From: CAZLMW01 sp964560875
GTDB taxonomy: Bacteria; Myxococcota_A; UBA9042
Length of the DNA: 22,669 nucleotides
Reading direction: 5' to 3'
Assembly (NCBI GenBank): GCA_964560875.1
Contig: CAZLMW010000125.1
Span: forward strand, 1-22,669
The notes below the pieces were generated by a model. That model worked only from the letters and a program-made list of their open reading frames with translations, searched no databases and was not told where the DNA came from. Shown here one piece after another: positions 7,879-15,285 of this stretch. Position numbers and translations under genes: made by a program. How positions within the stretch are numbered: position 1 is the first letter of the stretch; each line of letters begins with the position of its first letter.

Positions 7879-8226
7879 CTAAACCGGGTAACGCAGGCCC
7901 GCCGCTTCAGACGCATCGAGCAAGCCGAGCTTCACCAGCCGCGCCTTGACCGCCCCGGGGGTCCGTTCGAGCAGCCGGGCGCACTCCTTGGGCGACTTGC
8001 CCGAAGCATGAGACGCCGCCAGCCGCGCCTCGTCTTCAACCGACCATGGTTGCCCCGCCCTTGCACCTCGGCGCGCCCTTGCACGCAGCACATCGAGCGC
8101 CAGGAACAACGCACGGATCGCCCGCGGCTGGGCGAACTCGGTGTCCGCCGGTAGCAGCTCACCCGTGTCTGGATCACGGCCCATCGCGAGCTCTTCGACC
8201 ACCTCGATCACTTCGGTCATTTGCAT
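7879..8226 (-). CDS. Small SANT/Myb- or HTH-like putative DNA-binding protein
   Basis: A 115-aa protein. The N-terminal half contains GRDPDTGELLPADTEFAQPRA and then RALFLALDVL; the C-terminal half is GQPWSVEDEARLAASHASG followed by KSPKECARLLERTPGAVKAR, the pattern of a short SANT/helix-turn-helix unit also seen at the ends of some bacterial helicases and in stand-alone small proteins. It probably binds DNA; no target is known. The frame also offers ATG at 8230-8232, but the Shine-Dalgarno GAGGAG (8233-8238) abuts that codon. The ATG at 8224-8226 has a correct 6-nt spacing and is chosen. It is divergent from the aminomutase operon and could regulate it, which is inference from position only. 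Confidence 0.68.
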   Translation of the reverse strand: MQMTEVIEVVEELAMGRDPDTGELLPADTEFAQPRAIRALFLALDVLRARARRGARAGQPWSVEDEARLAASHASGKSPKECARLLERTPGAVKARLVKLGLLDASEAAGLRYPV

Positions 8227-8264
8227 CTTCATCTCCTCGGGCCCCTGTGTGCCGATTTTGTGAA

Positions 8265-8289
8265 ATCACCGACAAGTGATCGGCCGATC
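8265..8289. promoter_or_regulatory. Overlapping palindromes in the divergent promoter region
   Basis: Two dyads share bases: ATCAC-6-GTGAT (8265-8280) and the perfect 12-bp palindrome GATCGGCCGATC (8278-8289). They lie between the divergent starts at 8226 and 8429, about 40 bp from the small gene and 140 bp from the aminomutase gene. A short stem CCCCG/CGGGG (8345-8357) sits further into the aminomutase leader. The position fits an operator shared by the two directions. No strong -10/-35 pair is visible, and palindromes of GC-rich 4-mers can arise by chance. Confidence 0.35.
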
Positions 8290-8428
8290 CGCCAAAAACC
8301 TTTCGAACCGCGCAACTGAAAGGCCGTACACTGGGGGTTGATTTCCCCGCTGCGGGGCGTTCCCATCCGTGGCCGTTCCCTATCGTCGCAGCGCAACGGC
8401 CGCGGCGACGGCGCCCGAGGAGGCCGTC

Positions 8429-9832
8429 ATGCCAGGCTTGCCCGCCATGGACTCGACTACGCTCAACGACAACCTCGCTCGCGTCGACGCGACAGGTGAC
8501 CTGACCCGGCAGCTGCGCCACCGCGATCTGCGGGAAGGCGAGTTTTGGAAGGCGATCCCGGTCTGGTCCGAGATCCCAACCGACACCTTCCTCGACCATC
8601 GCTGGCAGGGCCGCAACGCGATCACCCGCTACGGCAAGCTGCTCGACATCATCGCCGACGTGGCGCCGCGGGACTTCATCAAGGACGCCGCGGAAGGCTT
8701 TCGAAGCGCGCCGATGTCCGTGCGGGTCACGCCGTATCTGCTCAGCCTGATCGACTGGACCGACCCCTACAACGACCCGATCCGCACGCAGTTCATCCCG
8801 CTCGCGAGCCGCCAGACGGGCAACCACCCCGAGTTGACCCTCGACAGCCTCGCCGAACAGCGCGACATGCCCGTGCCCGGCCTCACCCATCGGTACCCGG
8901 ACAAGGCGCTCTTTCTCGCGCTGGATACGTGCCCGGTCTATTGCCGGTTCTGCACGCGCAGCTATGCCGTTGGCCTCGACACCGAGACGGTCGACAAGGT
9001 GGCGCTCGGCGTCGACAAGAAACGCTGGGAACGCGTCTTCGAATACCTCGAACGAACGCTTGTCCTCGAAGACATCGTGGTTTCAGGCGGCGACGTCTAC
9101 AACCTCAACGGCCGCCTGTTGCGCGAGCTCGGCATGCGCCTGCTCGAGATCCCGCACATCCGCCGCATCCGGTTCGCGACCAAGGGGCCGGCCGTCATGC
9201 CCCAAAAGCTGCTCACCGATGACGCCTGGACGACCGCCCTGGTCGACGTCTGCGAACGTTCGCGCGAGCTGCACAAGGACGTGGCCCTGCACACCCACTT
9301 CAACCACCCCGCCGAGATCACCTGGATCACCCGCGACGCGATCAACAAGCTCACCGCCAAGGGCGTCGTCGTCCGCAACCAATCGGTGCTCCAGCGCGGC
9401 GTGAACGACTCGGTCGAGGCGATGACGCTGCTCGTCAAGCGGCTGTCGTGGATCAACGTGCACCCGTACTACGTCTACCTGTGCGATCTCGTCGAAGGCA
9501 TCGAAGACCTGCGCACGACGCTGCACACCGCGGTCGAGCTCGAAAAACAGGTGCGCGGCCTCACCGCCGGATTCAACACGCCCACGTTCGTCGTCGACAC
9601 CCTCGGCGGCGGCGGCAAGCGCGATGTACACAGCTTCGAACACTACGATCGCATCACGGGAATCGCCGTCTTCCGCAGCCCCAACGTCGATCCCGATCGG
9701 CTCTTTTATTACTACGACCCGATCAGCCAGCTGTGGCCCGAAGTGCAGGCCAAGTGGGCCGACCCGGTCGAGCGCGAGCGCATGAAATTCGACGCCGCAA
9801 CCCGCGCGCGTTCAGCCCTCGCCGGTCGGTAG
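8429..9832 (+). CDS. kamA: Lysine 2,3-aminomutase (KamA family radical SAM/PLP enzyme)
   Basis: A 467-aa radical SAM protein. The [4Fe-4S] motif is CPVYCRFC (C168, C172, C175). The PLP lysine is in LGGGGK (K397). The two aspartates that hold the side-chain ammonium of lysine in the Clostridium subterminale enzyme (Asp293, Asp330, with PLP on Lys337) have counterparts at D353 (YLCDLVEG) and D390 (PTFVVD). The spacings 37 and 7 match exactly, so lysine or a close diamine acid is the likely substrate and L-beta-lysine the product. The frame is open from a GTG at 8369, but a perfect AGGAGG (8418-8423) lies 5 nt before the ATG at 8429, which is chosen. The next gene starts 6 bp after its stop, so the two are almost certainly co-transcribed. 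Confidence 0.9.
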   Translation: MPGLPAMDSTTLNDNLARVDATGDLTRQLRHRDLREGEFWKAIPVWSEIPTDTFLDHRWQGRNAITRYGKLLDIIADVAPRDFIKDAAEGFRSAPMSVRVTPYLLSLIDWTDPYNDPIRTQFIPLASRQTGNHPELTLDSLAEQRDMPVPGLTHRYPDKALFLALDTCPVYCRFCTRSYAVGLDTETVDKVALGVDKKRWERVFEYLERTLVLEDIVVSGGDVYNLNGRLLRELGMRLLEIPHIRRIRFATKGPAVMPQKLLTDDAWTTALVDVCERSRELHKDVALHTHFNHPAEITWITRDAINKLTAKGVVVRNQSVLQRGVNDSVEAMTLLVKRLSWINVHPYYVYLCDLVEGIEDLRTTLHTAVELEKQVRGLTAGFNTPTFVVDTLGGGGKRDVHSFEHYDRITGIAVFRSPNVDPDRLFYYYDPISQLWPEVQAKWADPVERERMKFDAATRARSALAGR

Positions 9833-9838
9833 CAGCCC

Positions 9839-12800
9839 ATGAAATCCGCATTCGTCGCCGGCGACTTCCTCGACGCGTCCGGCGAGCCGCTGCAGTCCGT
9901 CGATCCGAGCCGTGATGGCGCCGTCGTCGCACAAACACGCGCCGATCCCGGCCACATCACCATCGCCTGCGCGGTGGCACACGATGCCTCCGCTGCCTGG
10001 TCCGGCCTCGGAATCGACGACCGCTGGGACGCCCTCACCCGTTTTCGAGACGCCCTTGTCGCCCGCAAAGCCGACATCGCCGAAGCGCTGGTGCGCGAAA
10101 CCGGCAAGCTCCGCTCCGAAGCCGTTGGTGAGGCCGGCGCGCTGATCTCGCGCTTCGATCTGGTGCGTAAACAGGTGCGCGCAATGGGGGCCGAAGCCGC
10201 CGCAGTGTCCAAGCCCGGCGCCGCGCTCACCTGGCGGCCCCACGGTGTCGTCGGGGTGATCGGGCCGTTCAACTACCCGCTGCACCTGTGCCACGCGCAC
10301 GTCGTCCCCGCGCTCCTGCTCGGCAATACGGTCGTCGTCAAGCCCGCCGAAACGACCCTGCTGTGCGGGCGCCTGTACGCCGAAGCCGCCGCCGAAGCCG
10401 GACTACCGCCCGGTGTGCTCAACGTCGTGGCCGGGTCCGGTGCCGCTGGCGCCGCGCTTGTCGCCGATGAAAACGTCCGCGGGCTCTGTTTTACCGGGTC
10501 CTGGGCGACCGGTCGGCGTATCCTGCAAGCCGCCCTCGATCGGCCCGAGCTGCTCTGCGCGCTCGAGATGGGGGGCAAGAACGCCGCCGTGGTGCTCGAC
10601 GACGCGGATATCCGCCAGGCGGCCCACGAGGTCGCGGTCGGCGGCTACCTCACCGCCGGTCAGCGCTGCACCTGCACCGAGTCCGTGTTGGTCGACGCAA
10701 AGGTCGCCGATGCCCTGCGCGACGCCCTTGTTCCGATCGTCAAGGGCATCCGCTACGGCGATCCCGACGAAGATGGCGTCTTCGCCGGACCTATGGCGAC
10801 GCGAGCAGGTCGCGATCGATTCGTGGCCGCCATCAAACACGCTGAAGACAGAGGCGCGACTCGCCTCGCCGCCGGGGCCGCTGCCGACGGGCCGTTTTTC
10901 GCGCGGCCGACCCTGCACGAAGTCGCCGCCGACATTCGCGGCTACACCGACGACGAGCTTTTCGGTCCCGACATCGCCCTGCGCGTGGTCGACGGGCCCG
11001 ACGAAGCCGTCGCGCTGCTCTCTGCCAACCCATTCGGCCTCGTCACCAGCGTCTTCACCGCCGACAGCGAGCGGTACCGATCCGTCGCCGCGCGCGTGCA
11101 CGCCGGCCTCGTCCACCACAACCGCACCACCAACCAGGCATCGGGGGCGCTTCCTTTCGGTGGCGTCGGCCGCAGCGGCAACTTCCGACCCGCCGGCTCC
11201 TTTGCGCCTCGAAACGTCGCATATCCCGTCGCCGCGATGGCCAACCCAACCGGCGCGTTTACCGCCGACTCGCGCCTGCTGCCCCTGCTGCCACAACCCG
11301 ATCTCGCCGCCCTCGCCGCGCGCCACGAAGCGGAAGACAGAGCCGATGCCTCGCGCGATGACCGCCTCGAAAACCCGCGCCCGATGCGCGTGCTACGTCC
11401 CGCCGGCGGCAAGCTCCCGATCTCGACCCATTGGCTGGAACGATTCTACGGCGGCGGCCGGTTTGCGCGCGAGAAGAAACCCGGCGTCGTCGATCACGGC
11501 CGCAGCCACGGCCCGTGGATGTGTTCGGTCGACGAACAGCCGCTTTGCGTGCTCGATGGCATGAGCCAAACGGCGACCCAGGCCGACGGTTTTGCGCCCG
11601 ACGAGGTGGTGGCGGCGCTGCTCCGCGGAGAGTTCGACGGCACCATCGACGACGCCCCCGACACCGCCGATGGTCACGTCACGGCCGACGCCTACGCCGC
11701 GACCTTGCGCGCCATCGTGCCCGGCCTTGATCACGTCGCGTTCGCCAATAGCGGCGCCGAAGCCAACGAGAAAGCCATCGCCCTCGCAGCGCTTCACGGC
11801 CGCACCGACGCGCGTCGCGTGCTCGCCTTCGAAGGCAGCTTTCACGGCCGCACGCTGCTCGCCCTGCACGCCACCTGGAACCCGAAAAAGCGCGAGCCGT
11901 TCGCCATCGCCGGGTTCGACGCCACTTTTGCGCCCTTCCCCGTGCGCGCGGCCGACGCTGACGACGTGCTGGACGCGCCCAACCTGTATTGGAAAGCGCT
12001 CGGCGCGAGGGATCTTGCCGCCGTTCGTTCCCGATTCGCTGGCCGTGACCGCCAGTGGGACGCCGAGATCGCGGTGCTCGAAGCCGTCCACATCGCGCTC
12101 GCCGGCCAACCGCACACCGCAGTCCTCGTCGAACCGATGCAATCCGAAGGTGGCGACCGCTACACGACCGCGCGTTTTCACCGCGGCCTGCGTTTGCTGA
12201 CTCGCGCCCACGGCGTCCCGCTCATCGTCGACGAGGTCCAGTGCGGCTTTGGCCTGTCCGGACCGTTCGCCTGGCACAGCCGCTTTGCCTACATCGACGC
12301 CGCCGGAAACCCGGATGTGCCCGACGCCGTGACCTTCGCCAAGCGCGCCCAGGTCGGCGTGGTGATGAGCAACTGGCCCGATCCCGAGCCAACATCGAGC
12401 CACGCGGCATCGCTCGTGCGCGGTCGCATTCACGCGGTGCTCTGCGCCGATCCCGAGCCCGCCGATCGTGTCCATGCGCGCGTCGCCCGACACCTCGCCG
12501 TGCTGGCCGCCCAGTTCCCCGACCTCGTCGCCAACCCGCGCGTGGACGGATTCGCCTTCGCCTTCGACCTGCCCGCCTCCGCATACCTCCCGCGCTGGAT
12601 CGGCCAGCGGTTTTGGCGCGGCGCTGTGGTCTTTGCAGCCGGCAGCAAAACCGTGCGCTATCGGCTCAGCCGCGCGTTCTCCGACGACGCCATCGACCGC
12701 CTCTTCGTAGCCATCCGCCAAACCGCCGCGTGGCTCATCGCCAATCCCGGTAAAACACCGCCTTCCTGGGATGACCCGGCCCCGTCACCCGCGCCCGTCG

Positions 12801-14197
12801 ATTCGTCCGCGATCCGCGTCCGCGAGGTCGATCCCGCTGAGATCGCCGCCGTCATCACCGCCATCGTGCGCCTCGAAGCCGAGGTCTACGAAGAGGCGCG
12901 CCGCGATGATCCCGAACACCTCGCGACCGCATTTCTCGAAGGCGGCATCGCGATCATCGCCGAGGACGAGCAGGGCTACATCGTCGGTTCATGCCTCGGC
13001 GCGCCGCTGGAACGCTTCGGCCACGTCGCCGGCTGCGCCCAGGATCCGCGCATCGGTGACGGCACTACGCTCTACTCGACCGCGACGACGGTACATCCGG
13101 ATTTCCGTGGCCTCGGCGTCGGCCGCCGCATGAAAACCGCTCAGCTCGCCGCAGCGAGAGGTCGCTACAAGTTCGTCACCGGCCGCAATCGCGTCGGCGC
13201 CGCAGACACCATGACCCGGCTTGTCCGCAGCCTTGGCGGGGTCGTCACCCAGCGACTGCGCGGTCAATACGAAGGCGACGGTGACGCCGTCTACTACACG
13301 GTTCCGCTCACCGCCCGTTCCGCGATGGAGCACGCCGCGGTCACCAAGCTCACCCTCTGCAACTACCTGACACCGGCGACCGTCCGCGCCGTCGAGATGT
13401 GCTGCGCCCACGTGCCCGAATTGCCCCACCTGTACCTCACAAGCAGCCGCGATGAGCTGGTCGACAAGGCGCTCCGCGTCTTTCGCTGGCAACGCAAAGA
13501 AGCGTCGGTCGCGCTGACGTTCGACGGCTCGTATTTCGGACACACAACCGCCGCCGCCCGCTCGCTCAGCGATCCTGCGGTGCACCAGATGGGTCCGGCC
13601 TGGCGCGATTGGCCCCGGTTGCCCCACCCCGCTGACGTCGGCTCCGAGGTCGCAGCCGAGATCCTCCGTGACGTGCTCGAAGGTGTCGGCGCCCAAGCTG
13701 TGCTCTGCATCGCCGTCGACCCGCGCGGAGAACGCTCCGGCAAGCCGATTCCCGCCGACTTCTGGCCGCTCCTCGCAGAGATTCGCACCGACTTCGATGT
13801 GCCGTTGTTGGCGCTGGACGGGACCTGGAATCGCGACCATGCGCACGGCGGACCGTTCGCCCGCCCTCGATCAATCACGCCCGATATCTTCGGCTGGTGG
13901 ACGGGCGGCCAGGCGGGGCTCTTGCACGTGTCGGCGCGCTTTTTCGAGGGCAAGCCGCTCACCTTCGTCTCGACCTGGGACGGCGACGAGCTGAGCCTGC
14001 TGCGGGTGGCCGCTGAACTGGACGGCCGCCGCCGTTGCCATGCCGCTGCGACCGCGCGTGACACCAGCGACGAAAGCGCAACCACGGCCGGCCTACACCG
14101 GCGTCATCACCAAGACTCAACTGGAGATTCCAATGGCCAACGACAGGCAGATTCGCGCAACGCTGCAGGCGTATATCGACGGCTGGAAGAGCGGTGA
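9839..14197 (+). CDS. Four-domain fusion: aldehyde dehydrogenase / class III aminotransferase / GNAT / pseudo-aminotransferase
   Basis: One uninterrupted 1452-aa frame. Residues 1-~465: NAD(P) aldehyde dehydrogenase close to AstD, with IGPFNYP, Glu243 (LEMGGKN) and nucleophile Cys277 (GQRCTCTE). Residues ~515-970: class III PLP aminotransferase, with NSGAEANEKA, FEGSFHGRT, EPMQSEGGDRY, IVDEVQCGFG (D798) and the PLP lysine in VTFAKRAQVG (K835); the EGGDR and AKRAQVG blocks recall lysine 6-aminotransferase. Residues ~991-1160: GNAT fold with acetyl-CoA loop RGLGVG (1090-1095). Residues ~1168-1398: a shortened aminotransferase-like domain (TFDGSYFGHTTAAA) with no DEV and no PLP lysine. The tail 1399-1452 is low-complexity and overlaps the next gene's start. 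Immediately downstream of kamA, it should process beta-lysine: acyl transfer, terminal transamination, semialdehyde oxidation. The order and real substrate are inferred. Confidence 0.88.
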   Translation: MKSAFVAGDFLDASGEPLQSVDPSRDGAVVAQTRADPGHITIACAVAHDASAAWSGLGIDDRWDALTRFRDALVARKADIAEALVRETGKLRSEAVGEAGALISRFDLVRKQVRAMGAEAAAVSKPGAALTWRPHGVVGVIGPFNYPLHLCHAHVVPALLLGNTVVVKPAETTLLCGRLYAEAAAEAGLPPGVLNVVAGSGAAGAALVADENVRGLCFTGSWATGRRILQAALDRPELLCALEMGGKNAAVVLDDADIRQAAHEVAVGGYLTAGQRCTCTESVLVDAKVADALRDALVPIVKGIRYGDPDEDGVFAGPMATRAGRDRFVAAIKHAEDRGATRLAAGAAADGPFFARPTLHEVAADIRGYTDDELFGPDIALRVVDGPDEAVALLSANPFGLVTSVFTADSERYRSVAARVHAGLVHHNRTTNQASGALPFGGVGRSGNFRPAGSFAPRNVAYPVAAMANPTGAFTADSRLLPLLPQPDLAALAARHEAEDRADASRDDRLENPRPMRVLRPAGGKLPISTHWLERFYGGGRFAREKKPGVVDHGRSHGPWMCSVDEQPLCVLDGMSQTATQADGFAPDEVVAALLRGEFDGTIDDAPDTADGHVTADAYAATLRAIVPGLDHVAFANSGAEANEKAIALAALHGRTDARRVLAFEGSFHGRTLLALHATWNPKKREPFAIAGFDATFAPFPVRAADADDVLDAPNLYWKALGARDLAAVRSRFAGRDRQWDAEIAVLEAVHIALAGQPHTAVLVEPMQSEGGDRYTTARFHRGLRLLTRAHGVPLIVDEVQCGFGLSGPFAWHSRFAYIDAAGNPDVPDAVTFAKRAQVGVVMSNWPDPEPTSSHAASLVRGRIHAVLCADPEPADRVHARVARHLAVLAAQFPDLVANPRVDGFAFAFDLPASAYLPRWIGQRFWRGAVVFAAGSKTVRYRLSRAFSDDAIDRLFVAIRQTAAWLIANPGKTPPSWDDPAPSPAPVDSSAIRVREVDPAEIAAVITAIVRLEAEVYEEARRDDPEHLATAFLEGGIAIIAEDEQGYIVGSCLGAPLERFGHVAGCAQDPRIGDGTTLYSTATTVHPDFRGLGVGRRMKTAQLAAARGRYKFVTGRNRVGAADTMTRLVRSLGGVVTQRLRGQYEGDGDAVYYTVPLTARSAMEHAAVTKLTLCNYLTPATVRAVEMCCAHVPELPHLYLTSSRDELVDKALRVFRWQRKEASVALTFDGSYFGHTTAAARSLSDPAVHQMGPAWRDWPRLPHPADVGSEVAAEILRDVLEGVGAQAVLCIAVDPRGERSGKPIPADFWPLLAEIRTDFDVPLLALDGTWNRDHAHGGPFARPRSITPDIFGWWTGGQAGLLHVSARFFEGKPLTFVSTWDGDELSLLRVAAELDGRRRCHAAATARDTSDESATTAGLHRRHHQDSTGDSNGQRQADSRNAAGVYRRLEER

Positions 14198-14519
14198 CAA
14201 AGATGCCTGGATGGCGCTATTTGCCGACGGCGCGGCGCTGATTGATCCGGTTGGCACTGACGCCAACACCGGCAAAGCGGCGATCGGCGCGTTCTGGGAT
14301 CGTGTGATCGGGCTCGGCATGAATATGCGCCCCGAGATCGAGCGCATCGTCGTGTGCGGCGGCCAGGGCGTGCTCGTGTTCACGATGAACACCGTCAACG
14401 ACGCCGGCATGGGGATGGCGGTCGATGTGGTGGACGTGTTCGAGCTCGACGAGGCCGCGCGCATCACGACGATGCGGGCCTACTGGGACAGCGGTTGTAT
14501 GCGCCCCGTGCAGACGTAG
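14133..14519 (+). CDS. Ketosteroid-isomerase-like (SnoaL/NTF2 fold) protein
   Basis: A 128-aa single-domain protein. YIDGWKSGDKDAWMALFADG, then IDPVGTDANTGKAAIGAFW, and the closing MRAYWD align well by eye with bacterial delta5-3-ketosteroid isomerase. The three catalytic positions of the Comamonas enzyme (Tyr14, Asp38, Asp99) have counterparts at Tyr14, Asp38 and Asp101. It may catalyse a proton shift on a small molecule, but the fold is widely reused and the substrate is not known. The frame is open from 14040, but GGAG (14123-14126) with a 6-nt spacing selects ATG 14133. It overlaps the end of the four-domain fusion gene by 65 bp and is probably third in the kamA operon. Its stop is 9 bp from the stop of the convergent small gene. 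Confidence 0.82.
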   Translation: MANDRQIRATLQAYIDGWKSGDKDAWMALFADGAALIDPVGTDANTGKAAIGAFWDRVIGLGMNMRPEIERIVVCGGQGVLVFTMNTVNDAGMGMAVDVVDVFELDEAARITTMRAYWDSGCMRPVQT

Positions 14520-14528
14520 TTGCCAGCT

Positions 14529-14792
14529 TTAAGCAGCGTTTGGCTCGGGCTGCATTGCTTCGGCAGGCCGGGCTTCGGTAGGCAGGGCTGCGGTAGGCCG
14601 GGCTTCGGAGGGCTGGGCTTCGGTCTGCCAGCCGATGACGGTCAACAGGGTCGCCGGCGCGAGCAGCAGGGGCGTGACCAGGCGGCCGACCAGGTTGGCG
14701 AGTCCGGCTTCGGCGGTCATCGCGGCGGGTTGCGCGTCGTCGATGAGCGGCAGGTTGTCGGTGCAGGCGCTGAAGATCGTGTCGGTAAACAT
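14529..14792 (-). CDS. Small predicted membrane protein with pentapeptide-repeat tail
   Basis: An 87-aa protein, family not recognised. It starts MFTDTIFSACTDNLPLIDD, has one hydrophobic segment (LVGRLVTPLLLAPATLLTVIGW, about residues 33-54) and ends in an Ala/Pro/Glu-rich tail of five-residue repeats (QTEAQ, PSEAR, PTAAL, PTEAR, PAEAM). The Shine-Dalgarno GAGGAG lies 6-7 nt before the ATG, which is good evidence that the frame is real despite its size. It is alone on the minus strand between two plus-strand operons. The tail is produced by a 15-bp tandem repeat in the DNA. A small inner-membrane protein with a flexible tail is the simplest reading. Confidence 0.6.
   Translation of the reverse strand: MFTDTIFSACTDNLPLIDDAQPAAMTAEAGLANLVGRLVTPLLLAPATLLTVIGWQTEAQPSEARPTAALPTEARPAEAMQPEPNAA
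14555..14629. repeat. 15-bp tandem repeat, five copies
   Basis: Five imperfect 15-bp units around GGGCTTCGGTAGGCC start at 14555, 14570, 14585, 14600 and 14615. The period is a multiple of three, so the minus-strand reading frame is kept and encodes the pentapeptide tail of the 87-aa protein. Confidence 0.85.
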
Positions 14793-15285
14793 GGTGAACT
14801 CCTCGCGGCGGTTGGACCGGTAGGTCGGGTTCGTGCCGCGTGGACAGCATCATCGGCGGCCCCCTTGAAGTCGGCGCGTCGCTGCTGTGAAAGAGCTGCC
14901 GCACCGATGTGAAAAGCGCGCGAAACGCGCGGCGGATTGGAAGCTGGCGCGTGCTTGCAGTAGCCTCCCCGTAGATGGCATGGGCAAATGCGTCCAGGTG
15001 GGCGTAACCGGCGGCGTGTGCGGCGCCAAGGGCAAGTGCGTCAACGCTGCAGCCACGAAGAATGCCGCCGCCAAGCGGCCCGCCAAATCCACGCCCGAGC
15101 CGGTTCAGCCCGCCCCCGCCTCGTCATCTCTGCCCTACATCTCGCTCGGCGTAGGCGTTGTTCTCGGTGGTGTTGCCGGCGTACTCGCCGCCATCGCGTC
15201 GACGCGGGAGACGACCCTTATGGACGACGTCAACCCCGACCCTCTGCTACCTTCCGCGCCCCACGCACATGACTGCGGAGCCGCG
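14793..15285 (+). other. Gene-poor stretch with an open Cys-rich/TM frame running into the CoA-transferase
   Basis: This 493-bp stretch has no confident gene. The frame of the downstream CoA-transferase A subunit is open from about 14869, just past a TGA, with a GTG at 14887 and an ATG at 14980, neither with a Shine-Dalgarno sequence. The translation looks partly genuine: CVQVGVTGGVCGAKGKCV, a Lys/Ala/Pro linker, then a clean hydrophobic helix (YISLGVGVVLGGVAGVLAA), then a polar stretch into the canonical CoA-transferase start. It is either the 3' part of another gene that lost its stop and fused, a membrane-anchoring extension, or a chance open frame. The first 94 bp hold the leader of the 87-aa minus-strand gene. 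Confidence 0.4.

Noticed and set aside
8039..8050. Shared 12-mer CGACCATGGTTG also at 4802-4813 as a common regulatory site
   Set aside because: One copy is inside a coding region and the core is an NcoI-like palindrome, so coincidence is likely.
8327..8332. -10 box TACACT for kamA
   Set aside because: No acceptable -35 at 16-18 bp upstream.
11393..12721. 442-aa minus-strand open frame inside the fusion gene
   Set aside because: It is antisense to the aminotransferase domain, whose motifs are clear on the plus strand.
14887..14979. True start of the CoA-transferase at GTG 14887
   Set aside because: It has no Shine-Dalgarno, and the family's canonical N-terminus and a GGAG fit ATG 15286; kept only as an alternative.
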